From the NCBI GenBank assembly GCA_019915015.1, contig JAHBBC010000013.1:620001-684000 (forward strand): a DNA stretch of 64,000 bases, in the 5' to 3' direction. The notes under the pieces are model-generated. The model saw nothing but the letters and a program-made list of their open reading frames with translations. It had not been told where the DNA came from and did no database searches. Each line of letters starts with the position of its first letter. The first letter of the stretch is position 1. The translations under genes were made by a program, and so were the position numbers. The stretch comes from Auriscalpium vulgare (taxonomy: Eukaryota > Basidiomycota > Agaricomycetes > Russulales > Auriscalpiaceae). This document shows, one piece after another, positions 37,134-48,770 of this stretch.

Positions 37134-37612
37134 GTATGATCAGCGACGGCTAGGACAACGGGGCGAGGCGTGGGTGTTGCCTCGAAGAGGTGGTGGAACA
37201 GAGCAAGGACCACAGCACATGGGTAGACGCGTGACGGGCGTCCCTCATCACTAGGACCACCACCATCGACTTGTGTGACGATATGGCTTGCGATCACCAG
37301 CGGCACCCGGGCGGAGGTATCATGCATATGTGGACCAGCTGTTGTCTGCGAAAATCATGCAAATTTCATGCGCACCCACGCCTACCCACGCCAAACTCAC
37401 GCTGAGCGCTTGCACCGGCGCGGACTTCGGGTAGTTCACAGTCCAGATGTTATGTAACGTTCACTGCTTGCGCGGAAAACAACTGGAAAACAGTCGTTCC
37501 GAAAGCAAGAGCTTCAAGCACATATTTTCCATGACGAACACGAAAGAACTATATACTATCTAAAAACCAGGTTGTGCAGCGCTGAAAACATTTCGTGAGC
37601 CGCCTCACTGGG
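37134..37612. other. Intergenic, promoter of NO VEIN-like copy 2
   Basis: It lies between the start of copy 2 and the stop of the RBR ligase. Its first 200 bp resemble the promoter of copy 1. The rest is AT-richer and resembles 3' UTR. Confidence 0.55.
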
Positions 37613-39798
37613 TCAAGCATATTCAAACAACGAGCAGCGCCTGTAGTGCGCATTGACGGCAGTTTGGACAGCTGTCCTCAGGGCCGATTGGACTATGAGG
37701 CCGCCACACCTATAGCAAAAGTGCCTGCGATCCGCGTCAATATATTCTCCCAGGAAACTCGAGCAAAGAACATACGTATTGCAAGCCGGAGACATGCACT
37801 AGATTTGAAGGCCATTAGCAACGCCATATTTGATAGGTGAGGTTGCATACCGTCATGTGGTTGCAGCCAGAGTCTTTTTGAATAGGAGTTCTGCAGGCTT
37901 GACGGTGTGTCAGCACACGCAGTCAATCAGAGAGTCGCACACTCACAAGGACAGTGTTTCCAACCTCGTTGCCGCATCAAATGCTCCAGTTCAGAAGACC
38001 CGTCGCACGAGTGCTGCGGTCCACCAATTTCGATCGCCTGCTGGCATGTCTTGCACCAGATATACGAGCAATCACGGAAAGGACACGATAAAGTGTTCAA
38101 GTCGTTCAAGTCCTGGCGGTCCACATAGGCCGACCGCTGACATCTAAAGATCCGTGGTCAATTGTCCATCGAAGTAGAAAGGGTCTGGCTGACCTTCGAC
38201 AGTGGAGAAGCACCGAGAACGCCGCCAGTCCTAGTTCTTCCCATTTCTTGTATTGATCGTCCGTTACACCGAGCTGCTGCACTAAGAGCCCGCTCACTTC
38301 TGCATGAAACAAAGACTGTGTTAGTGACGTCGCCGTAATCTCCGTAAAGCGGGCCCACCTCCAGTGGCATCTTTGCTCTTCCCCTTACCCTCGACGCACA
38401 CCGGACAAAGCAAGGGAAACCTGTTCTCTTCGAGCTTCGATGCGACGTAGGAAAGCATACATTCACGGCAGAATCCGTGACCGCAGGGCTCAAGCCGTGC
38501 CACGGAGTCTTCAGGATGTTCATCCATGCAGATGTGGCAGTCGAACGTGCGCTGACTAGCCGCCCTCAGTTCCGCAATTTGAGCTCGCAGGCGCACATGT
38601 TCCTCGTCATATCGACGTTGCTCCTCAAAGGCGAGTTGAATATCAGGGTCGGTCGTGTCGTGCGGTGCGAAAACATTGTCCAACGTCTGCCTCGAGGAAG
38701 ACGCAGCGTGTCGAAACGGGGAGCGGCCCTTGCTTGCTCTGGAGGCTATAGGCCCACTTTCTTGCGCATCCGGGGAGTGCCAGCGCCGCGTCTCTCGCCC
38801 GTTCATCGGCGTGTCCATCTCCTTTTCCAGGCGCCTGTTCTCTGCTGTCAGCATCGCGTTCCGCGCCGTCAAACTCGCTACCTCCGCCTGCAGTGACAGC
38901 ACCTCCAAGCTCGACTGCAGCAGGGCCTGCGTCAGAGCATCAGGACTGTCTTCATTTCTCGGCACGAAAATGTGTCCGGAAAAGTTAGCAAGTAGCTGTG
39001 CTTGCCATTGCAAGTCGCCGTCGGGGAAGTCAATGACGGGTAAGAGCTCTGTGATCCGGCGAGCGGCGCCTTCGGTGGAGCTGTTGACGATGAAGCCAGC
39101 ACCATGAGGGTATAGGTTGGGTCGCGAGTGCGAGTCAAAGATTACAAAAATCTTGCGGCCGGATATGGGGAAACAAAGGCATGCGATGATTTCAGGCGGG
39201 CGGGTGATGATTGCGACAGATGGTGTTTCGAGATTCGTCAGGTCTCTGGGATGCATAGATGAGGATACTAGGGAAGGCTGACAGCTTCAACATCTACGCA
39301 CGAAAGAAGAGCCTGGAACTCATCAAAGCTCGGGCGACCATACTTTTGAGTTCTCAGCTTGAGAGATCTGGCAAATAGAGGAGCACGGGATATCTCCTCC
39401 ACTTCCAAGTGCAAGTCGCTGGTCCAGCTTCGACATATCGACAAGATATCCTGTTCGCTCAGAGAGTTAGCGCCACGCGGATCCGTAGTTTCAGGAAAGC
39501 ATCTGCGCACCTCTGTCGTTTCTTGAGACAAGATTTCTGACAACACTAGCTCCTGTGAGATCTTGTCTTTCTTGCTGAACGCCACTCTGGCAAAATTGAG
39601 TGCCGCCAAGCCACAAGCTGAAATCCCCGATCCATGATGGCTGTACTGGCTGCTTCCTGGATGCGAGACGATGTGCTCCCTGTCATTGATCAGGACGTCC
39701 CGTACCACATCGGCGGCTCGGAGCTGCATCTCGACCGCCTGGGGTGAAATGCCAGACACGAAAGAGTGTTGAATTCTGTGAGTCGGTTGACTACACAA
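37613..39798 (-). CDS. RBR-type E3 ubiquitin ligase with protease-like N-terminus
   Basis: Seven exons join in phase to 622 residues: 39302-39798, 38359-39245, 38194-38299, 37947-38143, 37851-37897, 37776-37798, 37613-37724. The C-terminal half is a full RBR module. RING1 runs from CHICMD to CPVC, IBR from HCRRCQRS to HSCDG, and RING2 from HCPSCRTPIQ to HFCYRCG. The predicted catalytic Cys574 is in SGCNHM, which would take ubiquitin from E2 as a thioester. Residues about 255-300 may form a coiled coil. The N-terminal half has SACGLAALN (Cys62) and FVIFDSHSR (Asp203, His205), reminiscent of Cys proteases with an Asp-x-His pair. The true start may lie downstream, for example at the Met before QLRAADVVRD. 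It shares a 351-bp divergent promoter with the tRNA ligase gene. The RBR call is firm; the protease reading is inference. Confidence 0.9.
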
Positions 39799-40149
39799 TA
39801 GTTGTCCTAAGTTTGAGATAGCTTTGGTCGATGATGGTGGTATAGCCTGAGGGTGCCAGTGCTGCGCAGCCTGAGTGCGCGCGTCCAGTGTTACATGTTA
39901 TCTGTTAGATTAGAGTTCATCACATAGTAGAATCTAATCTAATGATGAACATGCATGAACCCGCGTCCAACCGTGACTCGGATGTCCTGATCCTTCTGTT
40001 TGCTCTCCTTTTTCTGACTCTTCTGACCAACTTCTGACTCAAACTTTGACTCGAGCGGGCTGTCTGCTCTGACTCGACAAGAATTATACAAGAACATCCT
40101 ATATCTTACACGGGGCGTTCGCCCCATCTCGCGGACATCCTTCAGGACA
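39799..40149. promoter_or_regulatory. Divergent promoter, RBR ligase / tRNA ligase
   Basis: This 351-bp region carries a perfect 10-bp inverted repeat (TTAGATTAGA at 39905-39914, TCTAATCTAA at 39933-39942). It also has five TGACTC hexamers, at 39974, 40015, 40035, 40047 and 40070; the third extends to TGACTCA, the Gcn4/AP-1 half-site form. Confidence 0.6.
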
Positions 40150-42756
40150 ATGGCCACTCGTTCCCAAGACTCGCAGCTCATCGCCGACCTGCACAAGCTG
40201 CAGGAGAAATCTTCCAAGCTTGTCAAGTCATCCAAATATTCTGCGCCTGCTCTTCCCGAGGTGACGGTCGAGAGTTGGAAGATGAACGAGTTCAAGTACT
40301 ACGACATCCCCTCCCCGTTTCCGACTCTAGCGCGAGGGCTGTTCAGCGTCGAGGAAAAGGGTCAGGACGGGAAGCCACTTCATCGAATTGTAGTGAGAGG
40401 TTACGACAAGTTTTTCAATATTGGCGAGGTCCCCTGGACCAGGGTGCGTCCTCTTCAGCTCTGACGAGCCTTTTATTGAACAAGCGTTCCAGTGGGACTC
40501 GCTCCAGTCGCACACCAAGCCTCCTTATACGCTCACACTCAAGTCCAACGGTTGCATCATCTTCATCGCCGCTCTGAGCCCGTCAGACCTTGTAGTCACC
40601 TCCAAGCATTCTTTAGGGCCCACTCCGGGGGAAGGGGAGAGCCATGCGCAGGTGGGCGAGCGATGGCTCCGTCATCACTTAGAGGAGGCTGGGAAGACGA
40701 CGGAGCAGCTGGCGCGCGTGCTCTACGACAATCACTGGACGGCAATCGCAGAGGTATGTCCGTGTTGCGACTGTGGCGTCCTCGTTTTTCTCATCACTCG
40801 CCAGCTTTGCGACGACAGCTTTGAGGAGCACGTTCTTGCGTATGGCCCAGAAAAGTCCGGCCTCCATCTCCACGGGATCAACGAGTCTACCAAGCTGTTC
40901 AAAACGCAGCCCCCTGCTGTCGTCGACGCCTTCGCCAAGGAGTGGGGCTTCATCCAGACGCCGTCCATCGAGCTCAAGACGATCGCCGATGTCCAAGCGT
41001 TCACAGAGGAGGTCGGGCGGACAGGCAAGTGGAGGGGCGAGGCGGTGGAGGGCTTTGTCGTCCGCACGACTGTTTCCGAGCCCCCCACCGACGGCCGCGC
41101 AGATTCATCCGCGTCTCCCTACGCGCCGGGCTCGTCCTTCTTCTTCAAGATCAAGTTTGACGAGCCGTACATGATGTACCGCGACTGGCGCGAGATCACG
41201 AAGACCCTACTCAGACACAAGGGGCCTGCTAATGAGGTCCGGCTGCCAAAGGCGAAGATGAAGCGGCCCGAGACGCAGGTGTACGTCAAGTGGGCCACGC
41301 AGCAGATCAAGAGGAACCCGGGCATGTTCGCAGAATACAACAAAGGTCGCGGCATCATCGCGACGCGCGAGAAGTTTCTGCAGTGGCTGGGGAGCGAGGA
41401 AGGCAAAAAGGAGGAGACAGCTTTGCAGCAGCAGTCCGAGAGCAGCGGTCTCCCCAGTCCGATCAAGAAGTTTGGCAAGACTGTCATCGTTCCTATTGCA
41501 ATCCCTGGCGTCGGTGAGTGGGCATTTTGATTGGCGTTCATGGCGCCTCTGACGTGATGCACAGGCAAAACATCTGTGGCAGTCGCTTTGGCACGCCTCT
41601 TTGGCTTTGGACACACCCAAAGTGACGACGTCAAAGGGAAGAAGGCTGCGCCGGTCTTTGTCAAGAACGTCCAGAAGCTTTTGAACAACCACGACGTGGT
41701 GATCGCCGACAGGTACGTGCTACTACATCTTTTGTCCAACATGTCTCACTGCGCCGCAGAAACAATCACCTACGGCAGCATCGCGACGCTCTTCGTGAGG
41801 CCGTGAAAGGTATGGAGCCGCCCGTGCGCCTTCTCGCGCTAAACTGGTCCCTGGATCTTCCGCACTCCACTGTCCACCGCATCTGCGGCGACCGTGTGCT
41901 TGCCCGAGGAGACAATCACCAGTCGCTACTCGGTGATCCGCTCGCCAAAGCCCACGAGGATGTCATCTGGATGTTCATACATCAATTGGAGGAGCTCGAT
42001 GACAACGAGTTTGATGTCAGCGTGGAGATGGACTTGGCCGAGTCGCTCGAGGATTCGCTCGAGCGTGCGGTGAACGGCATTGTCTCTGTGCTTGGTCTGC
42101 GGAAACCGTCGCGCGAGAAGATGGGAGAGGCGCTGGCGGCCGCGCGAGGCTATGCGCCGAGTACGAAGGGCGCGAGGGCGAAGGTCGTGGAGGACAAGAA
42201 AGCGAAGTCCCAGAAGCTACCGCGCTACTTCGGCCTTCTCCCGGAGATCGATTTGGAGAACGCACTCGGGCAACAGCTTCTCAATGCAGACGTACCCTCG
42301 ACCTTGAAAACGTTCTGGGAAGAAGTGCGTAATGGTCACAGGATCGCTGGCCGCCCTCACGTTACGATTGTGCACGAAAAAGCACTGCCAGGTGAACTCG
42401 ACCTGTGGGAGCGTTGCATGGCGCTTCACAAGATGGCCGTGCCTCCGAGTTTCAGGCTGAGGCTGGGTCATCTCGTCGCGAACGAGCGGATCATGGCAGC
42501 CACAGTGGAGGACCTGCAGGTTGTCGATGTCGAGAAGGATGAAGGTCAGGAGGGCAGGGAATTCGTCACTAAACTCGCGGAGGATATAAGGAGCCGCCTG
42601 CACATCACCGTGGCTACGAAGAACGCGGGTGTCCCACCGGTGGAGGCGAAGGCGCTTGTCGAAGCATGGAGGAGAGGAAAGGCTGGCAACGGCGCGGCGA
42701 GTATTCCCCTGGAGGGACTTTCCGCCGAAGGTAGAGTGAAAGGGTTGATGAGCTGA
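40150..42756 (+). CDS. TRL1: tRNA ligase (Trl1-type)
   Basis: Exons 40150-40443, 40493-40753, 40805-41513, 41565-41712 and 41760-42756 join in phase to 802 residues. The protein carries all three activities of fungal tRNA ligase. The adenylyltransferase domain has KSNG with nucleophile Lys115 and FVVRTT. The polynucleotide kinase has the P-loop PGVGKTS around residues 419-425. The cyclic phosphodiesterase has the paired HxT motifs HVTI (His671) and HITV (His752). It heals and seals tRNA exon halves after intron removal, and in fungi also joins HAC1-type mRNA in the unfolded protein response. Length matches the family. ATG 40150 follows a short leader. The promoter is shared with the RBR ligase and carries several TGACTC sites. 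Its 3' end faces the F-box gene. Confidence 0.96.
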
Positions 42757-42965
42757 AGAATTTCCGGACCTGTGTTCGTCTGTCGCACTTGCACTTGCAC
42801 TCGCACTCGCACGCCACTTACGTTGTACTATATCATATTGCACTCTCAACTCCTCATCTTGTATCCCTCCCACACGCTTCTGTGTATTATCGCCCACGAA
42901 TTATTACTGCCATCGCACTTCTCCTACAAACCAATATCGTCCCTCGTCTTTCTCCTTCCAAATGA

Positions 42966-44629
42966 TCACCAATCCCCAGCCCATCTGAGATCGAGGCCGT
43001 CATATTTGAGAAGCTCCTCCACCTTCCACGTCGCGCGGCCGTCTGATCCTCGCCCCAATGCAATGCGCCGTGCCTCCGGTTTCAAATCCCAGTGATCCGT
43101 CCATCGAAGCGCTGGGAGCGCCTCGAGTAGCTCCTGCGCTCTCTCGTCGTTATTGAGGGTGCTCCAAGAGGAGCTGGGGTCCCTGAGTAGGCAGACGCCA
43201 TAGAACGTCTTCAATTCGGCCAAGTTGACCAAGACTTCACCCCATTGGCCCTGTACGAAGTGTCAGCATCGGTGATGATCCAAAGCGGAGCGACGCACCA
43301 GATGTATGGGCTTTATCGTGGCAGAGTGATAGTCGTTCATGTAGTCGCGTGAAGGCACGGACAACCATGTTAAACGAGGGAAGAGCCGTACGACGTTCAC
43401 GAGTACGCTGAGAGATTCGAAAAACAGCACCGATAACTTGCGCAGGGTGTCGACATGCAGCCCACGGCGGAGGATATCGACCACATCGGCCGTCAGTACG
43501 GCGCATGAAAACTCCTCCAACCGCCGCGGAGCCAGAGATTCGTCTAGAAATAGTGTCACAACGCCCTCCACAGTGGAGTAAAACCCCATGTATACGGCGA
43601 TGCGCCGTAGGTTCGGCAGACTTCCAGGCTGCAGCGCCCGGCCCCACCCCGTATTCCCTTCGAGGACCTCTAAAGTCGGGGTTTCTTCCAGCAAGCACGC
43701 ATATGCCTCCAGGTTGGCGCTAGTACAACTGATGTCTAGCCGCAACTCGCGAAGACATTTGAATTGGCAGTGCGCAAACAGGTTTGAAAGCCGCGCCTTA
43801 AAGCCAGAGGCACTGCCCCGCAAGATCAAGACCTTCACCGTCAAATCCAATGAGCAAGTCACACACAGAACAGGGAAGGCAACCTACCTGAAGCCACGGA
43901 GAGGTCCGTAACAGCAGATTGAACTGCGTTTCTGGCTGAGGACGGTTGTCGCCATCGTTCCGCATGAATCGCAGCTTGGGGAACTCGATGCTCTGGAGCC
44001 TTAGGTGCTGCAGGGCCCCGAACTGTGCGTGCCAGTCAGTATGTACCTGGCGTGGGATGGCACCGAACTGGAAGACCACGCACCGGATACTCGATGTCGA
44101 TAGGCATTTTGCTGTCCCAGAACTGCTTGAAAGCACCAATGTGCTGTAATTGCGCATGACGGGTTGCTCCCGCCCACACAGCGCGTTCGGCATCCCAGTG
44201 GGCGGGCGACTTCTTGGCTGGATATCTCTGGGTGGACCAGCGGAATTCGCGTAGCTCGACCATCCTCTCAAGCGCCTCTGCGATGAGGTACAGGTCCTGC
44301 ACAGACGGAGCACGGCAATCCTCGTCCAAAAGAGGGTGTGCGGCGGCAGGCACACACTCCGGTGGCGAGTCGGGGCGCTGTCCTGGCCCCGCAGGTGTGA
44401 AGTCAAGTAAGTGAACCGCACGAAGCCTGCCTGCGAGCGCCGGCCTCCGGGAAAGATGGCTCCATACGGTGCTGCGTGAAGGATGGACGCGCAGCACGCG
44501 GTACTCGAGATGTGACGGGATGGCAATGCATTTGAATGCACGGCACGTTAGCGCAAAGGCGAGGATGTCTGTCCGACTATCAAGCTGGGAGACAACGTGG
44601 TCGATGAGCTCCGTTGGGAGACAAACCAT
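42966..44629 (-). CDS. F-box protein
   Basis: Exons 44084-44629, 43888-44046, 43299-43832 and 42966-43250 join in phase to 507 residues. The N-terminus (CLPTELIDHVVSQLDSRTDI) is a canonical F-box, which binds Skp1 in SCF ubiquitin ligases. The rest has leucine-rich repeat-like phrases (LQHLRLQSIEF, LRELRLDISC, LRRIAVYMGF, LRKLSVLFFE), as in the large basidiomycete F-box/LRR families, and should bind an unknown substrate. The first intron (44047-44083) is only 37 nt by this model. It converges on the tRNA ligase gene with about 210 bp between stops. Confidence 0.82.
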
Positions 44630-45099
44630 GAGCTGGTGGAGATAGGAAGAGCGTCATCGATCGTGTGACAGCCGTTGGCAAAGGCGACGACTCACAGCTA
44701 AGAAACGGGAAGATGATGGTGGGTTGAGTTCAAAAAGGCATCGCGGGTTCAATGAGGCTCCTGGCCTGCAGCCGGAGGTGGGAAGAAGAAGACCATTCGT
44801 AGCAACGCAGCGCTAACAGTTCAATATCGATATATTGACGTCTAAGCATAGATGTGTCCGACCCGCTGACGAAATACGCTTGGTGGGCCAGCCAGGACAG
44901 GCCAGGACTTACGAATGTCCGGAGGAGTTCACAAGAGGAACTGGAGAAGCATGCGGCATGTCATATACATGTGTTGGCATATGTGAATAAGTGAGAGGAT
45001 ACCAACACCGCAGTCCTACCAGAACCCGCGTTTTAAGTTGCCGCTTCATCCACCACCACCTGGCCGGCTGCATGTCGGTGCGCAAAACCAATCGAAGGC
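44630..45099. other. Intergenic, F-box promoter
   Basis: It holds the upstream region of the F-box gene and the 3' UTR of eL14. Nothing else is recognisable. Confidence 0.6.
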
Positions 45100-45885
45100 T
45101 TACGCCTTCGAAGACTTCACGACCTTGCGTACCCGGTCCCGCCGTGCCTTCTTGAGCAGCAGAACCTGGAAGCGCTCAAAATCGTTCAACGTCCTCCGTT
45201 TCTCCGTCGCGGCGCGCTTCTTCGCCCATGCTGAGCTGTCCCACTTCTCAACGATGCCCTCCTTCTCCACATATTTCTTCACGGTGCCAGTGCCAGCGTT
45301 GCGGGGTAACGCCTTGACTTTTAAGGGCGTGAGGGTAAGGTGGCGGTAAGGGAAGGATTGCCGTGGGACGCCAGTGGTGGGGCCATCGATGATAGCCTAT
45401 TGCGTGGTGACACACAGGTTAAAAAAGATAAACCAGCGATGTCCCGAGAGGACGCACCCGGTTGTGGTCGATGACCTCTGCGATGACAGCGATGTGACCG
45501 GCTTGGGGACCAGCCTTGAGGAGCACGACTAGCCAGAATCCATGTATGAGCAAGAACGCATTTGCGCCAGACGTCAGGAGCGCACCTCGGCCAACCTCAA
45601 CGAAGCGATCAAAATTCGATTCAAGTGCCTGTGGACAACACAACACGGTCAGAACTTGACCAAACGAGACAACCAAGCAAGAAAGGAGAATGATGGGGCA
45701 CGACAAGGAGCTCTTCATCGTCGATGATACTTGCCCGACGGGCAGGTCCCATTCCTCTGGCGCCATCCAACACTCCTGCTAACAATCCACCTCCTCCCGG
45801 CTATCTCATCCGCTTGACGTTCCTCCCAGAGTGATCCAGCACCTGGCCATCAACATAGGGACATGACTGATTTACTCACAGGCAT
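45100..45885 (-). CDS. RPL14: 60S ribosomal protein eL14
   Basis: Exons 45880-45885, 45586-45628, 45458-45528 and 45100-45396 join in phase to 138 residues, the same length as yeast L14. It reads MPALESNFDRFVEVGRVVLL, then AGPQAGHIAVIAEVIDHNRA, IIDGPTTGVPRQSFPYRHL and KKYVEKEGIVEKWDSSAWAK, all diagnostic of eL14. It is a structural protein of the large ribosomal subunit. Coding exon 1 has only ATG and CCT, followed by a 251-nt intron, a layout common in ribosomal protein genes. It is divergent from the Exo70 gene. Confidence 0.96.
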
Positions 45886-46133
45886 GATGTCTTGAGGATA
45901 GGGCCGTCGTCGTCGTTGGCGATGCGGGCGATAACTTGCTTGCCTTGAGTTCGGGCGGGGTTCGAACAGCCACCCGATTTCGGCAAGCTCCGATCGATGC
46001 CGCTCGGCAACCGGTGACTACCACTCGCGCTAAGTACAATAGTCAGTAAATAACTCAACGTTGGCAACGGCCATCCGACTCTTTGCCATCCTCATTCTTT
46101 CTGCAATATAGCCCTCGCGTCACCTCTCGAAAT
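45886..46133. promoter_or_regulatory. Divergent promoter, eL14 / Exo70
   Basis: Only 248 bp separates the two start codons, so both promoters overlap here. No single motif can be named with confidence. Confidence 0.5.
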
Positions 46134-48479
46134 ATGGACGATGAAACAGCCGAGATTGAGCTCGTGAGTGGGACAAGCTTGGTCTCCAATCTTGACGGTC
46201 TCAAGGGAGAATAGCTAGAGCAAAATCTGAACAAGACGCGTCAAATATCACAGCGAATGACCTGTAATCTCTGCGTTATCTGTGTTTTGCTTTCATCGCT
46301 TACACAGAATCATTGAGATAGCGATCTTGACGAGTTTTGACGGCCGGCTGGTGAAGCTCGAGAAGTCGATTCTACCTCTCTACACCTCAACGCAAATCCT
46401 AACGAAGCGTGGAAACAGTGAGTTAGTTCAGCATTGTCTCGTGGTCGCTAATGGGGTGCAGACATTGAGGCGGCGTTACAGAAGATCGATGAGGTAGCGA
46501 GTAACCAAGAGGGCATAGCGGCGGAGGAGGCATTGATTCTACGAGGGTGCGTGGCACTCACACTCACATCGAGTCTGAATGCAAGGAGTGCTCATGTCGA
46601 GATCAGCCCTCAACCTGAACAACTCGCTGCGTACACGGATGTCTTGGAACGCCTGAACGCGGGTATCGCGTTCAATACCCTGGAGCGCGACTCACGAGAT
46701 ACCGTGAGTCGTCACATCCTTCACCAGCACGCACGCCTCGAGCAGATTCACAGGCCCGCCTTGTCGAGACTGGGGCGAAGAAGCTCGCCCAATTATTCAC
46801 GAAACTCGTCGCGGGCGGATCTTCCGGCACGCCTCTCGCAGGCACTGAGTTTGAGCTTTCACCATTCCCCCAAGACTTCCTCATCACCCTGCAGCCCCTC
46901 GTGATCTTCCTTCGTACCCTCCCTCTTCCCGCGACACATCCTTCACATCCAGCAGCGAATGCCATCTTATCTACCCTCAAGGATGCCCAGCGCGGGTACG
47001 CAGATATGCGTGGCAATTGGGGCAGGAAGTGTTTGGAGGTGTACGCGAGGCGGGTGGTAGAACGTGCGGAGACCATCGACGGCGTAGTGGCCGGTCGTGA
47101 GCTGGGGAAGTGGGTCAACAACCTGCTTGATGTCGTAGAGGTGCACATGTCTCGTTCGTCTCTGGTCGTGGAATTACTGACTAGTTTCCCAGGAGGAGTA
47201 CGGTCTCCTCACGCAAGTAGGCCCGCTGTCCGGACAAGCTGCCATATCAGCGACGTACATCAGCCTCCTCACGCCATTAATCAGCCTTTTCAATAGTACC
47301 CTCACTTCTCTCCTCACCCTCATCAAGCGCTCCTTGCACAAATTCACTTTTCACGCTCTCTCGGCGTACTCGGCGCTGGCCGCCGCACAGACGCGGTGGG
47401 ACGATCTAATCACACGACGGGCGGAGCGGAAGGAGAACGAACTGAAGGAGAACCTTACCACGCTCCGTGGAGTGTGCTTGCGCAGCTTCCCAGAGTTCCT
47501 GGCGGACATCAAGCTGGCAGCTTTAGGGAAGGGTGGTGAGGTCGGCACAGGGCTCGCAGACTTTTCTATTTCCGTGAGTATGCTTGACTGCTGTGATTGA
47601 TGTAGAGACTAACGCATGCGTAGTCCGTGCGGTATCTGGAGCAGCTCATTGAAGTACGGGATGCTGTTGAGCCTGCGCTCGTGGCATTGGGAGACGGCAA
47701 TTGGAAGATGGGAGACGGCGTGCGAGTCGCGAACCAACCGAAGCTTGGTCCAGGCAGCGAGCACATCTTGCTGGAGCATTACATTTGTAAGCACACTCTC
47801 CTACCCTCGCTCTGTCTTCTAATCCGCCGCAGATGACGTGGTCAGCACAGTCATCACCAGCTTGACAACCCTGTCGCGCATGCAAAAACGACCTGCCTTT
47901 GGCTCCGTCTTTTTGCTCAACAACATCGCCTACTTGCGGACGAATTTGCTGAAGCCCCGTGCGCCGCTCATGGAAGTGCTATCGCGTCCAACGCAGGACA
48001 CGCTCAATTCGAGCTTCCGCACCGCCAAGGCGGGCTACTTCGATTCGAACTTCTCGCCACTCATCCAAGCGCTCTCGGACGAGAAGGACAAATCGAGTGG
48101 CGGGAAGGCCGCCGCGAAAGAGAAGTTCACGCGCTTCTTCGACTTGCTGGAGGAGACGAAGGAACGGCATAAGTTGGCGAGGGTACTGGAAGACGACGAG
48201 GATAACCAAGACATGCTGGCTGACGAGGTTGTGCGGTTGGTGGTGCCGAGTCTGCAGCGCTTTGTGCAGAAGCAGAAGGAGAAAGAATTCAGCAAGAGTA
48301 AGCTTCTTTCGTCGCACAGTGTGACTTTCTTGCTTACGGTTGGGATTCTATTGTCGCACAGATCCATCGAAGTGTAAGCGTCAATTCACATCTCAGCTTG
48401 CGCTCACTGCTCACGCTAATGTGCAGATATCAAGCTGACGCCCGAAGAGGTCGAAGCACAGATCCGTACCTTTTTCTAG
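46134..48479 (+). CDS. EXO70: Exocyst subunit Exo70
   Basis: Eleven exons join in phase to 605 residues: 46134-46163, 46215-46263, 46322-46417, 46462-46546, 46607-46703, 46754-47140, 47193-47573, 47624-47786, 47833-48297, 48362-48373, 48427-48479. Diagnostic segments are LVKLEKSILPLYTSTQILTK near the N-terminus, VASNQEGIAAEEALILRG, and the C-terminal FSKNPSKYIKLTPEEVEAQI. Exo70 is a rod-like helical protein that binds PI(4,5)P2 and Rho GTPases and tethers secretory vesicles at the plasma membrane; in hyphae it supports tip growth. The tenth exon is a 12-nt microexon needed to keep the NPSKYIK segment. Length fits the fungal family (600-650). Confidence 0.95.
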
Positions 48480-48770
48480 CGATATACCCATATACCTGTG
48501 TCATTGTAACAACACGACCATCATTGAGCACAACAACTTTCAGTGGCGTATGCGGAGTCATCTAGCGCTGAGCGCGAACACATTGGAATTGAAGGTGTCG
48601 TGAGGGTGCATGTGGCCTCCCATGACATTCGGCGACGTTCTCATGGAAATGGGTTCCGCAACCACGAATCATTGGGTTAGCATTAGGCTGGTATTTACCC
48701 ACCCCAGGAGCTCCCATTACTATAAGTGGCCGAGCATCCCAGACCGCAACCCAGCAACCCACCCAGAAAC

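Noticed and set aside
45940..46030. Possible tRNA on either strand, suggested by GGGGTTCGAACAG (B-box-like)
   Set aside because: The five bases on each side of the TTCGAAC loop do not pair on either strand, and no acceptor or anticodon stem can be drawn. It lies in the eL14/Exo70 promoter.
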